From positions 124,001 through 188,000 of the forward strand of contig JAHDSF010000005.1 of assembly GCA_018432935.1 (NCBI GenBank): DNA of 64,000 nt. Reading direction: 5' to 3'. The DNA comes from Rhodospirillales bacterium (GTDB lineage: Bacteria; Pseudomonadota; Alphaproteobacteria; Rhodospirillales; Shumkoniaceae). The notes under the pieces were generated by a model that saw only the letters and a list, made by a program, of their open reading frames with translations, ran no database searches and was not told the DNA's origin. A program made the translations under genes and the position numbers. Below, in pieces: positions 1-8,617 of this stretch. Every line of letters starts with the position of its first letter. Position 1 is the first letter of the stretch.

Positions 1-512
1 TTCTCCAACCCGGAGCGGACGACGAAGCGTGCGGCCGGCAACTTGGCGACCCTCGGCAGGCGCGACCACAGGGAACTCGCCGGGCTGAATGTCCGGAGCC
101 TTTTCGAGAAGTCGACAACCCGCTCGGCCAGCGACCTGCGGACGCGGCGGAAGTTCCAACCCGGATAGAGCCCCGGCTGGAGGAACATGTACGGCGCCCC
201 GGCGCTCCTGCAAAGCTTGAGCAGCCGGTAATCCCCTTGGGTTACGTGGACCGAGTGCGTCATGAGAACCACGATGTCGGCCCCGGACACGGAGCTCGAG
301 CAACCGTCCAGGGCCTCGCTATCCGCGACGAGGTAGCGGCTGATCGCGGGGTGGGCCGACAGATCGCTGGCACGATTGTCGAGTCCCGGGTGGAACACCT
401 CCGACACGTCGAGCACACTGATCGAATGCCCGGCACCCGACAAGTACGCGAACCCGAACCGCGCGAAATCGAAATGCGACAACGGCCGCTTGATCACGAA
501 CAGGAACTTCAC
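1..512 (-). CDS. Unknown nonulosonate-operon protein, 3' end cut by window edge
   Basis: A GTG-started frame runs without a stop from 512 to the window edge, giving at least 170 residues that begin VKFLFVIKRPLSHFDFARFG. The GTG shares a GTGA overlap with the stop of the upstream cytidylyltransferase gene, the same translational coupling used throughout this operon, which is the main support for the start. The N-terminus (hydrophobic strand, then a possible dinucleotide- or nucleotide-binding turn) would suit a glycosyl- or polymer-transferring enzyme, but I recognise no family. A segment near residue 85 (VVLMTHSV) looks like a buried beta strand. Position at the end of a sugar-acid operon suggests a role in using or modifying the CMP-sugar; this is inference only. 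Confidence 0.6.
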   Translation of the reverse strand, partial: MKFLFVIKRPLSHFDFARFGFAYLSGAGHSISVLDVSEVFHPGLDNRASDLSAHPAISRYLVADSEALDGCSSSVSGADIVVLMTHSVHVTQGDYRLLKLCRSAGAPYMFLQPGLYPGWNFRRVRRSLAERVVDFSKRLRTFSPASSLWSRLPRVAKLPAARFVVRSGLE

Positions 513-1237
513 GATGGCTTCCCATGCACGGTCCTGTGCCCGCTCAGCGGCCGGCTCGCCAGAAGGGCCTCGGCGACCGCCCAGTCGACCGCCGTGTCGA
601 TGTCGACCGACCGCTCCGCCGGCATGACGTAGGCGAGCGTGTCGGGCCGGATGAACCGCGGGTCTTGGACGAAAGCCTTGGTACGGGTGATGTAGATTGC
701 CCCGTTCGGGAGGTAGGTCTTGGGATAGCCCGAGCGCGGAAGGTCGGTCATGGCGGGGATCAAGGGCTGCATCCGACCGTCCCCGTCCAGGGTGTAGTTC
801 CAGAACGGAGGCTTGGAAGTTTCAGTCACCGAAACACACGTGCTGGCGCCGGCCCGGTCGCAGGCTACCAGAGCGTCGTCGATGTCCGAGACGGTGCGAA
901 GAGGCGAGGTGGGCTGCAGCAGGATGATTTCGTCGTAGACCCGGTCGAGCGCCGTCAGGACATGCAGGGTGACGTCCTCCGACGTGGCCTCGTCGGTCGC
1001 CAGGGCGGCGGGACGCCGGAACGGCACCTCGCACCCGAAGCACCGGGCGACCTCCATGATTGCGGGGGAGTCGCTCGACAGGATGACCCGGTCGATGATC
1101 CGCGACGATCGAGCGGCTTCGATCGTCCAGGCGATCAAGGGCTTCCCAGACAGGTCGCGCACGTTCTTGCCGGGCAGCCGTTTCGAGCCGCCGCGGGCCG
1201 GGATGATTGCAAGCACGGTCCGTTGACACATCGGCAT
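509..1237 (-). CDS. legF: CMP-nonulosonate cytidylyltransferase (LegF/NeuA type)
   Basis: Activates the nine-carbon sugar acid with CTP to give the CMP-sugar used by glycosyltransferases. The 242-residue protein carries the family signature at its N-terminus, IIPARGGSKRLPGKN, which binds the CTP, followed by ILSSDSPAI and LLQPTSPLR, all diagnostic of acylneuraminate cytidylyltransferases. It starts 3 bases after the ptmE stop and its own stop overlaps the next gene by 4 bases. Legionaminate rather than sialate or pseudaminate is inferred from the neighbours legB, legC, legG, legI and ptmE; the cytidylyltransferase alone cannot settle which sugar is used. Confidence 0.9.
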   Translation of the reverse strand: MPMCQRTVLAIIPARGGSKRLPGKNVRDLSGKPLIAWTIEAARSSRIIDRVILSSDSPAIMEVARCFGCEVPFRRPAALATDEATSEDVTLHVLTALDRVYDEIILLQPTSPLRTVSDIDDALVACDRAGASTCVSVTETSKPPFWNYTLDGDGRMQPLIPAMTDLPRSGYPKTYLPNGAIYITRTKAFVQDPRFIRPDTLAYVMPAERSVDIDTAVDWAVAEALLASRPLSGHRTVHGKPS

Positions 1238-1240
1238 ATA

Positions 1241-2296
1241 TTAGCTCGAAAAATGATCGCCGAATTCCAGGTTCGCCCTTTGCAGATCTTCGGGGCAGCC
1301 AATATCTCTCCAGTATTCCCGCAGCGGAAACGCCGCGACTGTTTCGCCCCTTTGGATGATTAACCGGAATAGGTCCGGCATGTCTAGCCGTTTTCCTTTC
1401 GATATAAGTTCTAACACACAGGGAGAAATGGCGTATATCCCCGCGTTAACGAAGAAGCGCTGGATGGGTTTCTCCTTCACGTCGTTGATCGTCGTATCGT
1501 CGATCGAGACGACGCCGAACGGGATCTGGTAGGCGTATTCCCGTACGCACATCGTCGCGACAACCCCGCGCTGCCCATGGTACTCTAGCAGGCTGACGAA
1601 GTTCGTCTTCGTGAGCAGGTCGCCGTTCATGACCAGCAGCGGTTCGGTAATCTGCGTCTGGATCAGGCTGAGGGGGCCGGCGGTTCCCAGGGGCTCGATC
1701 TCCTCAAGGTAGCGGATCTCGACTCCCCAGCGTTCCCCGCCTCCGAAGTGCTGCTTGATCAGTTCCGCCTTGTAGTTCACGGCCAGGAAGAAGCGCCAAT
1801 AGCCCTGGACGATGAACGACTCGAGGATGGTTTCGAGGACAGGGCGCCCGCCGACGGCGATCAGCGGCTTCGGCCGGTCGTCGGTGAGCGGTCGCAACCG
1901 CGAGCCAAGTCCGCCGACGAGCAGGATGACCGCATTGGGCTGCCGCGGTGACCTCTGGACCAGGGCGTCGACCGTATCAAGGCCGATCACCTGCCCTGCT
2001 TCGTTGACCACCGGGAGTTGGTGGATACGGAGGGAAATCATCTTCTCCCGCCTCTCTACTAGGCTTTGCTCGAGAACCGCGACGTGCGGGGAGCGGTTCA
2101 TAGCGGCAGTCACCGGCGAGTCCATTGAGACCGAGCGCAGAATCGCGCGTCGGATGTCGCCGTCGGTCAGGGTTCCGAGCAGCTTCCGATTAGCGTCGAC
2201 GACGAGGCAGATCTGGAACGCCGTCGCGTTTAGTCGCTCGATGGCCTGAAGCAGCGTGAGGTCGGCCGGGACAAGGCTATTCTCCCAAGCGATCAT
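1241..2296 (-). CDS. ptmE: CBS-domain sugar-1-phosphate guanylyltransferase (PtmE/LegE type)
   Basis: Predicted to make the GDP-activated amino sugar that starts the GDP-linked legionaminate route known from Campylobacter PtmE. Residues about 1-120 form a CBS pair (VTAAMN, LRIHQLPVVNEAGQVIGLDT) and the rest is a nucleotidyltransferase, with VILLVGGLGSRLRPLTDDRP as nucleotide-binding loop and NGDLLTKTNF further on. An in-frame longer reading upstream is possible, but the ATG at 2296 overlaps the previous stop as ATGA and begins directly with the CBS domain (MIAWENSL), so I chose it (351 residues). The CBS-transferase fusion is typical of this enzyme and separates it from plain RmlA-type proteins. 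Substrate assignment is by family and context. Confidence 0.82.
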   Translation of the reverse strand: MIAWENSLVPADLTLLQAIERLNATAFQICLVVDANRKLLGTLTDGDIRRAILRSVSMDSPVTAAMNRSPHVAVLEQSLVERREKMISLRIHQLPVVNEAGQVIGLDTVDALVQRSPRQPNAVILLVGGLGSRLRPLTDDRPKPLIAVGGRPVLETILESFIVQGYWRFFLAVNYKAELIKQHFGGGERWGVEIRYLEEIEPLGTAGPLSLIQTQITEPLLVMNGDLLTKTNFVSLLEYHGQRGVVATMCVREYAYQIPFGVVSIDDTTINDVKEKPIQRFFVNAGIYAISPCVLELISKGKRLDMPDLFRLIIQRGETVAAFPLREYWRDIGCPEDLQRANLEFGDHFSS

Positions 2297-3366
2297 GAGC
2301 CGGTTCTTGCGGGCTGGAGACGATAAAGCTGAAAGTACGCGTGCGACGGGGGCGTGGGCTGCTGCCGGCGCCATAGCGCGACCAACTTGGCGTAGGCGAC
2401 CTCATCGTTCACGCGGGTTCCCACGAAGAAGGTGCTTCGGTTGGGAGAGAAGCGGGCCTTGAAGCGGAGCAAGGTGTCGGCTGGATCGGGCGTCCGGCCT
2501 CCTCCGAGGTGCAGGTGACGGAAACCCCGCTCGCCGGCCCACAACGCGGTCTCGTAGAAGAGAAGGTTGTTCGGCGCAAAGGCGCGGCCGTGGGTGACGC
2601 TGCCGCCGAGATGGTAGTGGATCAAGCCCTCTCCCAGGAGGAACAGCGCAGAGGCGAGCGGAACCCCGCCGTGGCGAACGACGGCAACGACCCCATGGTC
2701 GCGCAGGTCCCGGGCCAGCGACGAGAAGTACTGCCGCGAAAAGAGATAGAATGGCGCCGCGTCAAGGCGAGTCATTGTGCCGAGGTAGATGGGGACGAAG
2801 ATCGGGAGACCTTCAGCCAGCGTGAGCATCTCGAACGAAAGCCCGTTCTTGACTGCCTTGCGGATCCGATTTCGCTGAACGGGTTCGCACTGCGACCTAA
2901 TGGAGTCGGCGGAGTCAAGCAGCACCGTGACGGTCTGGCGATCGAGGACGAGACGCATCTCGGGGTGGGCGGCGGACGTATTGTCAAGCAGCGGATTGAA
3001 CCTGACAAACTCGCTGACCACATTGCTGGCCTGGCACCAGACGTCGTAGTCCTTCCAGGCCGCATGCAGAAAACCCGCATCGGCGTCGTTGGCTACCGGG
3101 CCCGAATAGCCGTAGACGCTCTCGATGTCCTGCAGCCCGCCCTCGACCGCCGCCTCCCCGACGCTGCGGATCTCGCGAAGAAGGAATGGGTGGAACAAGG
3201 CCGACCGCCCGTCCTCCGCGAGGTATGCGAACGCTCGCACCCCCTTCGCGGGGTCTTCATACAGACGGTGGTAGGCGACGGAGTGGTACACGTCTCCGTA
3301 CTTCGCCCGAGCCACACCTTCTTCCCAAGCCGAAGCCGCGGTCGCTGGAATAACTTGGGTCTTCAC
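2293..3366 (-). CDS. FemAB-like GNAT acyltransferase
   Basis: A 357-residue protein of the BioF2/FemAB-like GNAT type, the fold that transfers acyl or aminoacyl groups to amino sugars or peptidoglycan precursors. Visible hallmarks are the duplicated GNAT layout, the strand-loop GVPLASALFLLGEGLIHYHL and the conserved end FLHLGGG-like segment (RHLHLGGGRTPDPADTLLRF). The GTG start at 3366 forms a GTGA overlap with the methyltransferase stop, and its own stop overlaps ptmE. No left-handed beta-helix acetyltransferase (LegH/PglD type) is present in the operon, so this protein may acylate the C4 amine of the nonulosonate precursor or the finished sugar. That role is inference. Confidence 0.75.
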   Translation of the reverse strand: MKTQVIPATAASAWEEGVARAKYGDVYHSVAYHRLYEDPAKGVRAFAYLAEDGRSALFHPFLLREIRSVGEAAVEGGLQDIESVYGYSGPVANDADAGFLHAAWKDYDVWCQASNVVSEFVRFNPLLDNTSAAHPEMRLVLDRQTVTVLLDSADSIRSQCEPVQRNRIRKAVKNGLSFEMLTLAEGLPIFVPIYLGTMTRLDAAPFYLFSRQYFSSLARDLRDHGVVAVVRHGGVPLASALFLLGEGLIHYHLGGSVTHGRAFAPNNLLFYETALWAGERGFRHLHLGGGRTPDPADTLLRFKARFSPNRSTFFVGTRVNDEVAYAKLVALWRRQQPTPPSHAYFQLYRLQPARTGS

Positions 3367-4040
3367 TCGCGGACCGCGCTCAGGAGCCAGTGTCCAATGC
3401 GGTAGCGGCCGTTATCGTGCGTCCGCTCCGAGTAGTCGATCTGCGCGGAACTGAACGTGGCGGCGAGGGCTTCGACTTCCGGCCGGTCGAAGAAGTGGTT
3501 GACGCCAAGACCACTGTAGGGGCCCTCGCCGATTGCGGTGAAGGTTCCCGGCTCGATCTGCCGGCCGAGGCCGTCTCCCCACGACCCGCGGCTCGACAGC
3601 ATCGAGAAGAACCGGCCGCCAGGCTTCAGGATTTCGCAGGCTTTTTCGGCCATCATGCAGGATTCGGCAAAGGAATTGCACTGGAGGCAGCAGATGTCGA
3701 TGACCGCATCGAAGCGGGTGCCCGCGAACACCTCGGTGATATCGCTGACGTCCCCCGACACCAGGCCGGCGCGGAGACCCTCGGCTTCGAGGCGCCGCCG
3801 GGCCATCGCGAGCGCCTTAGCCGCTGCGTCGATCCCGGTCGCAGCATAACTCTCGCGGGCGAGGAACCAGAGGTTTGCCCCGGACCCGCAACCGAGCTCA
3901 AGGACGCGGACTTGGCTGTGATCCCGGTCGACGCCAAAGCTGCGGGCCATGAACCGCACCAGCTCCTCGGGGGGATATTTCCCCCATTGTCCCCTTTCGT
4001 AAACACGGTCCCAGGCGGCATCCCAGGCCATCTCAGGCAT
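3363..4040 (-). CDS. Class I SAM-dependent methyltransferase
   Basis: The 225-residue protein has the SAM-binding motif I VLELGCGSGANLWFLA near residue 45, motif II acidic turn TGIDAAAKALAMAR, and motif IV region FDAVIDICCLQCNS. It lies inside the nonulosonate operon between legI and the GNAT gene, so methylation of the sugar acid or a glycan carrying it is likely. The ATG at 4040 overlaps legI by 8 bases; a second ATG at 4031 directly after the legI stop (TGAGATG) is an equally plausible start. The cysteine-rich DICCLQCN stretch replaces the usual hydrophobic motif IV but is otherwise unremarkable. Confidence 0.82.
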   Translation of the reverse strand: MPEMAWDAAWDRVYERGQWGKYPPEELVRFMARSFGVDRDHSQVRVLELGCGSGANLWFLARESYAATGIDAAAKALAMARRRLEAEGLRAGLVSGDVSDITEVFAGTRFDAVIDICCLQCNSFAESCMMAEKACEILKPGGRFFSMLSSRGSWGDGLGRQIEPGTFTAIGEGPYSGLGVNHFFDRPEVEALAATFSSAQIDYSERTHDNGRYRIGHWLLSAVRE

Positions 4041-5133
4041 CCCTCTCGAGATACGGCGCGGCCATGAGCTCGCCGGCGGCGTAGTCGCGCCCCGCCGTCC
4101 GTCCCAACAGGTCCCAGTAATGCATGGGCGAAACGCCGGAACCCGGGCGCATCACCGCGAGGTTTGTTTCGGAGAATGTCTCGCCTTTCCGGATGGGACG
4201 GCGTGCGACGAGGCTGCGGCGGGCGACCAGGGCGTTCTTGACCTCGCACGGCATCGGTCTCTTGATTCCGTCACCGAGCGCCTGCTCGACCTCGCGGATC
4301 GCCTTCACCATGGCCGCGAAATCGCCCGGCTCCAGCGAGGCCTTGTGGTCGGGTCCTGGCAAGGATCGATCGAGCGTGAGGTGCTTCTCGATCATGCAAG
4401 CACCCAGGGCCACCGCGGCAAGCGGCACGGAAATCCCGCTAGAATGGTCAGAAAGACCGACCCGGAGGCCGAACGCTCGGGAGAGCGTCGTCATCGCGTT
4501 GAGGTTCACCCCCTCAAATGGAGCGGGATATTCGGTCGTACAGTGGAGCAGGGTCACGCGCTCGGCCAGGGCCTGCCGTCCTTCCGGCGACGAGTAGGCG
4601 GCGGCAAAGGCCCGAGGGCAGGGCCCGTCGCCTCCCAGTAGACCGAACGCGATGATTCCCAGCGCGTTCTCGACATCCGACAGGGTCGACATGCCCGTCG
4701 AAAGGATGACGTCCTTCGCACGGCGACTGCCGGCGAGGACGAGCGGGGCATTGGTAATTTCGCCCGACGGGATCTTCACCTGCGCTAGACCCAGTTCTCC
4801 CGTCAGGAACTCGAGGCTTGCATGGTCGAAAGGCGTCGAGAGGAACGAGATCTCCCGGGTCCGGCAGTGCTCGAAGACGGCGAGGTGGAAATCCCTATCG
4901 ATCTCGAGGCGCTTCAGCATGTCATACTGGGTTTCCGCCGCGCCCGTGGTCTGACGCTGGTATTCGGCCTTCGGAGCATCGCGCAGGACGATGTCCTCGG
5001 CCCGGAAGCTTTGGAACTTGATCGCATTGGCGCCCGCGGCGGCGGCCACGTCGACCAGCCGCAGGGCCAACGGGAGTTCGCCGTTATGGTTGACGCCCGC
5101 CTCCGCGACCACGAGAGCGTGGTTCATCTTCAT
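4033..5133 (-). CDS. legI: Nonulosonate synthase (LegI/NeuB type)
   Basis: Condenses the six-carbon amino sugar with phosphoenolpyruvate to make the nine-carbon acid. The TIM-barrel part opens with VVAEAGVNHNGELPLALRLV and GANAIKFQSF, family signatures; LSDHSSG and MIEKHLTLDR follow. The C-terminal SAF (antifreeze-like) domain is recognisable from ARRSLVARRPIRKGETF to the end. The ATG at 5133 makes an ATGA overlap with the legG stop, so I prefer it over an ATG three codons upstream; the product is 366 residues, normal for the family. The choice of Leg over Neu or Pse rests on the surrounding gene set. Confidence 0.92.
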   Translation of the reverse strand: MKMNHALVVAEAGVNHNGELPLALRLVDVAAAAGANAIKFQSFRAEDIVLRDAPKAEYQRQTTGAAETQYDMLKRLEIDRDFHLAVFEHCRTREISFLSTPFDHASLEFLTGELGLAQVKIPSGEITNAPLVLAGSRRAKDVILSTGMSTLSDVENALGIIAFGLLGGDGPCPRAFAAAYSSPEGRQALAERVTLLHCTTEYPAPFEGVNLNAMTTLSRAFGLRVGLSDHSSGISVPLAAVALGACMIEKHLTLDRSLPGPDHKASLEPGDFAAMVKAIREVEQALGDGIKRPMPCEVKNALVARRSLVARRPIRKGETFSETNLAVMRPGSGVSPMHYWDLLGRTAGRDYAAGELMAAPYLERDA

Positions 5134-6299
5134 GGGACGCACGACAGATCGTGGAATGACTTCATGGTTATTCCTTCGAGCGGAAAGGTCGCGAGGATGT
5201 CCTTGATCCGGGCGGAAGCCCCGGGGCCTCCGTAGGGCGGGTCTTCCGCAAAGGCCGGTCGGCGAAAGGCGGGGGACAGGGCCTTCACGACCGCATCGCG
5301 GATCGCGTCCCGCCGCTCTTCGCAGTCCAACACGGATGCTGCCCGCAGGCGGCCCTTTTGGCGGGTCCCGACATTGACGGTCGGAACCTTCATGGCGGGC
5401 GCTTCGACGAGGCCACTCGAGGAATTCCCGATCATGCAGTCGGCAAGTCTGAGGGCGCTCAGGTAGCGCTGCTGGCCAAGGCTGGCCACGCTGACCGCAC
5501 GGCCGGGATGGGCGTCCATGTACGCGCGCAGAGCCTGCCCGATACGGCTGTAACCGAGGTCGGCGTTGGTCCCGGTGATCAGGATCTTGTGCTCCGGGAA
5601 GGACTCGAGGGCGGCCAGCAGTTCCGCCATGCCGCGGCCAGGATCGTCGGCGTTCAGCGTGGCGGGATGGTAGGTGACCAGAAAGAACTGATCACCCAGT
5701 TCGAAGCCCAGTAACTGCTCCAGCGCCGGCTTGGCCAGCAGCGGCAGGTGGACGATGCTGTCCAGCCCCGGCGCCCCGACCATGAAGACGCGTCCGGGGC
5801 TCTCCCCCATCTGGATCACACGACGTCGGTACGCTTCGGCGGCCGTGAAGTGAAGGTGCGCCATCTTGGTGATCGAATGGCGGATTGCCTCGTCGATGGC
5901 CCCCTCAGTCGTCTCCCCGCCGTGCAGATGGGCGACGGGGATGCGGAGTATCAGCGCTGCCGTCGCGGCAGCTAGCATCTCGAACCGATCGCCCAGGATG
6001 ACGACGATGTCCGGCCGTGACCTAGCCAGCGCCTCCGTCATCCCCGTGATCCCGCGGCTGACGGCGTTGGCAATCCCGAGGGCCGAGTCCTCGCCGTCGA
6101 GGATGGAAACACGATCGTCGATCGTGAACCCGCCGGCCTCGATCTCACGCCAAGTCAGCCCGAAGCGGGAGTCCAGATGCGAACCCGTGACGAGAAGCCG
6201 CAACGCGAGGCGCTCGTCCTCGGCGACGCCGCGGGCTAACCACTGGACCAAGCCGAAATCGGCCCGCGAGCCGGTGATGAGACAAACTAACCGCTTCAA
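5130..6299 (-). CDS. legG: Hydrolysing NDP-sugar 2-epimerase (LegG/NeuC type)
   Basis: Releases the nucleotide and inverts C2 to give the free ManNAc-like sugar for LegI. The true start is a TTG at 6299 whose last bases overlap the legC stop (TTGA); it gives LKRLVCLITGSRADFGLVQW, the exact opening expected for NeuC-type epimerases, whereas the upstream extension in the same frame reads as non-coding. Diagnostic segments are VILGDRFEMLAAATAA, VAHLHGGETTEGAIDE and GNSSSGLVEAP. Length is 389 residues, typical. Strict 4-base overlaps on both sides imply translational coupling. Confidence 0.92.
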   Translation of the reverse strand: MKRLVCLITGSRADFGLVQWLARGVAEDERLALRLLVTGSHLDSRFGLTWREIEAGGFTIDDRVSILDGEDSALGIANAVSRGITGMTEALARSRPDIVVILGDRFEMLAAATAALILRIPVAHLHGGETTEGAIDEAIRHSITKMAHLHFTAAEAYRRRVIQMGESPGRVFMVGAPGLDSIVHLPLLAKPALEQLLGFELGDQFFLVTYHPATLNADDPGRGMAELLAALESFPEHKILITGTNADLGYSRIGQALRAYMDAHPGRAVSVASLGQQRYLSALRLADCMIGNSSSGLVEAPAMKVPTVNVGTRQKGRLRAASVLDCEERRDAIRDAVVKALSPAFRRPAFAEDPPYGGPGASARIKDILATFPLEGITMKSFHDLSCVP

Positions 6300-7528
6300 G
6301 CCAGGGCCTCTCTTACAGCATCGGCCGACTGCCGGGCGGCGGACCGCCCGAGCCGGGCCGATGATGGCAATGAGACGACCCTGCTTTCCATGTCGCTGGC
6401 GACTGGCAGTTCGCCGCGGGGTGCATTCCGGTACATCGGGAGCCGGTGCAATAGCGTCCAGACCGGGCGGGTCTGGATGCCGGCGTCGTTGGTTGCATCC
6501 AGGATCGCATCCCGCAGTGCGACGAACTCCTGATCGAGGACTAAGTTGTTGAGCCAATGGTTGGCCGTACAACCGGCGGGCTCAGTGAGCAGGCGCAACC
6601 CCGGCAACCCGCCGAACGCGTCGCGATAGCGAGCGGCGAGCCGCGCCTTCTCGTCCAGGAACCGCTGCAAGGCCTCCATCTGAGCGCAGCCGAGGGCAGC
6701 GTTCAGGTTCGGCAGCCGGTAATTGTAGGCGACACGGTCATGGACAAACGCCCAGCGGTGCTGCCGTTTGGCAGTGGTCGTGACGGACCGCGCCGCCGCC
6801 GCGAGGGTGTCGTCATCGGTGATGATGGCTCCGCCGCCGCCGGTGGTGATGATCTTGTTCCCGTTGAAGCTGAAGGCGCCGAAACGCCCGAAGGTGCCGG
6901 TGTGGCGGCCGTGCAGGCGGCTGCCGAGCGACTCGGTGGCGTCCTCGAACAGCGGGATGGCGAAGCGGGCGCAGACCGCGGCCAGTTCCTCGACCCGGCA
7001 CGGCGTTCCGAACACGTGAACACAGAGCAGGCCCGCGATCGGCCGGCCGGTCGCGCCGTTGACGCACCGGCCCCCGACTCTCCTAGCGATCGCGGCGAGA
7101 TAGCGCTCCAGGCGGAGGGGATCGACGCCCAGAGTTTCCGCTTCGATGTCAACGAAGTGCGGCACCGCGCCGGCATGCGTCACAGCGTTGGCGGTCGCCA
7201 CAAAGGTGAGCGGCGGCACTAGAACCTCGTCACCCAGTTGCACCCCAGATAGCATAAGTCCCGTGTGCAGGGCGGCGGTCCCGTTCACCACCGCCACGGC
7301 GTGGCGTGCCCCGATGAAATCAGCGAGCGCGCGCTCGAAACGGCCGACAAACTCGCCGGAGGACGAAACCCAGGCGGTGTCGATCGTCTCCTTGACGTAG
7401 CGCCAAGCTGGCTCGTCGAACTCCGGTTCGTGCAGGCCGCAGGGACCGCCGACGACCTCGCGGACACGTTCGAGGACCTCGCAGACGAAGGGATGGAAGC
7501 CGGCGGTCGATGGCGAGGAAAACGTCAA
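6296..7528 (-). CDS. legC: PLP-dependent aminotransferase (LegC, DegT/DnrJ/EryC1 family)
   Basis: Aminates C4 of the 4-keto sugar made by LegB. Family signatures: GLHEPEFDEPAWRYVKETID then WVSSSGEFVGRFE, as in LegC/PseC proteins; SLGSRLHGRHTGTFG; and the PLP lysine in FSFNGNKIITTGGGG. The likely start is the TTG at 7528, one base after the legB stop; the in-frame upstream sequence is antisense-like and lacks homology to the family. With this start the protein is 410 residues. The start is the least certain point; the enzyme class is clear. Confidence 0.9.
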   Translation of the reverse strand: MTFSSPSTAGFHPFVCEVLERVREVVGGPCGLHEPEFDEPAWRYVKETIDTAWVSSSGEFVGRFERALADFIGARHAVAVVNGTAALHTGLMLSGVQLGDEVLVPPLTFVATANAVTHAGAVPHFVDIEAETLGVDPLRLERYLAAIARRVGGRCVNGATGRPIAGLLCVHVFGTPCRVEELAAVCARFAIPLFEDATESLGSRLHGRHTGTFGRFGAFSFNGNKIITTGGGGAIITDDDTLAAAARSVTTTAKRQHRWAFVHDRVAYNYRLPNLNAALGCAQMEALQRFLDEKARLAARYRDAFGGLPGLRLLTEPAGCTANHWLNNLVLDQEFVALRDAILDATNDAGIQTRPVWTLLHRLPMYRNAPRGELPVASDMESRVVSLPSSARLGRSAARQSADAVREALA

Positions 7529-7529
7529 A

Positions 7530-8543
7530 TCACACCATATAGCTGGCAGTTGAGCGCACGCTTTCGAGGCGTCCGCGCCACCATTCGATGGTCTCACGAA
7601 GACCGTCCTCGAGTGGCGTCGCTGGCGACCAACCGGTGAGGCCGCGCAGAGCCCCACTGTCCGCCATCAGGGCCATGACCTCGCTCGCCGCCGGACGCTT
7701 GCGGACGTCCTCGACGATGATGGGCTTCGAGTGCCCAGTCAGCGCACGCACCGTCTCGACGACCTCGGCGACTTCGACCATGCGCCCGCTCCCCGCGTTG
7801 TAGATCCGGCCGATGCACGTTTCCGGCGCGGCACCGAGGGCGATGAAGGCGGCCGCTGTGTCGCCGACGAAGTTGAAGTCGCGCTGAGGGGAGAGATCGC
7901 CCACCCGGATGGCGTCGCAACGAGGGTCCAGCGCCTGCCGGATGACGGTCGGGATCACCGCGCGTTCGCTCTGGCGCGGCCCGTAGGTATTGAACGGACG
8001 GAGGACGGTCACCGGAAGCCCGTAGGCGCGCTGGAAAGAGATCGCGAACATATCGGCGGCGACCTTAGAGGCCGCGTAAGGCGACTGGCCCACCAGGGGG
8101 TGGTCCTCCCGGATCGGTCCGGTCTGCGTGGTGCCGTACACCTCACTAGTCGAGGTGTGGATCACCCGCTGCACTCCAGCCGCTCGCGCCGCCTCGAGCA
8201 CGTTCACCGTACCCTGGACGTTGGTCGCCGCGTAGCTGGCTGGCGCTTCGTACGAGAACGGAATCGCGATTAGGGCGGCGAGGTGAAAGACGACCTCGTG
8301 GCCTTCGGTGAGGCGCCGCACGAACTCGGCATCCCGGATGTCACCGCGCACGACCCGCACCTCGCGCAGTTCGGCGTTCGGAAGGTCATCTAGCCAGCCA
8401 GCGGTGTCAAACGAGTTGTAATGGGCGAGTGCGGTCACTGCCGCGCCGCAGCGGACTAGGGCGTGCGTTAGGTGCGAGCCGATAAAGCCGTCGGCCCCCG
8501 TGACGAGAGTCCGAACGCCGTGCCAAGCTCTGTCTTGAGACAT
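7530..8543 (-). CDS. legB: NDP-sugar 4,6-dehydratase (LegB, extended SDR)
   Basis: First committed enzyme of the pathway, converting the nucleotide-activated GlcNAc-type sugar to its 4-keto-6-deoxy form. The 337-residue protein has the NAD-binding motif VTGADGFIGSHL at residue 14, the catalytic region HTSTSEVYG, and the YxxxK pair in SPYAASKVAAD. RPFNTYGPRQSERAVIP is characteristic of the LegB branch rather than the membrane PglF/WbpM dehydratases. It begins the biosynthetic stretch; a 74-base gap separates it from the upstream antiterminator gene. Confidence 0.9.
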   Translation of the reverse strand: MSQDRAWHGVRTLVTGADGFIGSHLTHALVRCGAAVTALAHYNSFDTAGWLDDLPNAELREVRVVRGDIRDAEFVRRLTEGHEVVFHLAALIAIPFSYEAPASYAATNVQGTVNVLEAARAAGVQRVIHTSTSEVYGTTQTGPIREDHPLVGQSPYAASKVAADMFAISFQRAYGLPVTVLRPFNTYGPRQSERAVIPTVIRQALDPRCDAIRVGDLSPQRDFNFVGDTAAAFIALGAAPETCIGRIYNAGSGRMVEVAEVVETVRALTGHSKPIIVEDVRKRPAASEVMALMADSGALRGLTGWSPATPLEDGLRETIEWWRGRLESVRSTASYMV

Positions 8544-8617
8544 AGACCACCCATGCTACCGCAGTCCGGGTGAAGGCAGCCCCCGGACAATGATCCGAAA
8601 TCCGCCGCCCTGCTCCG

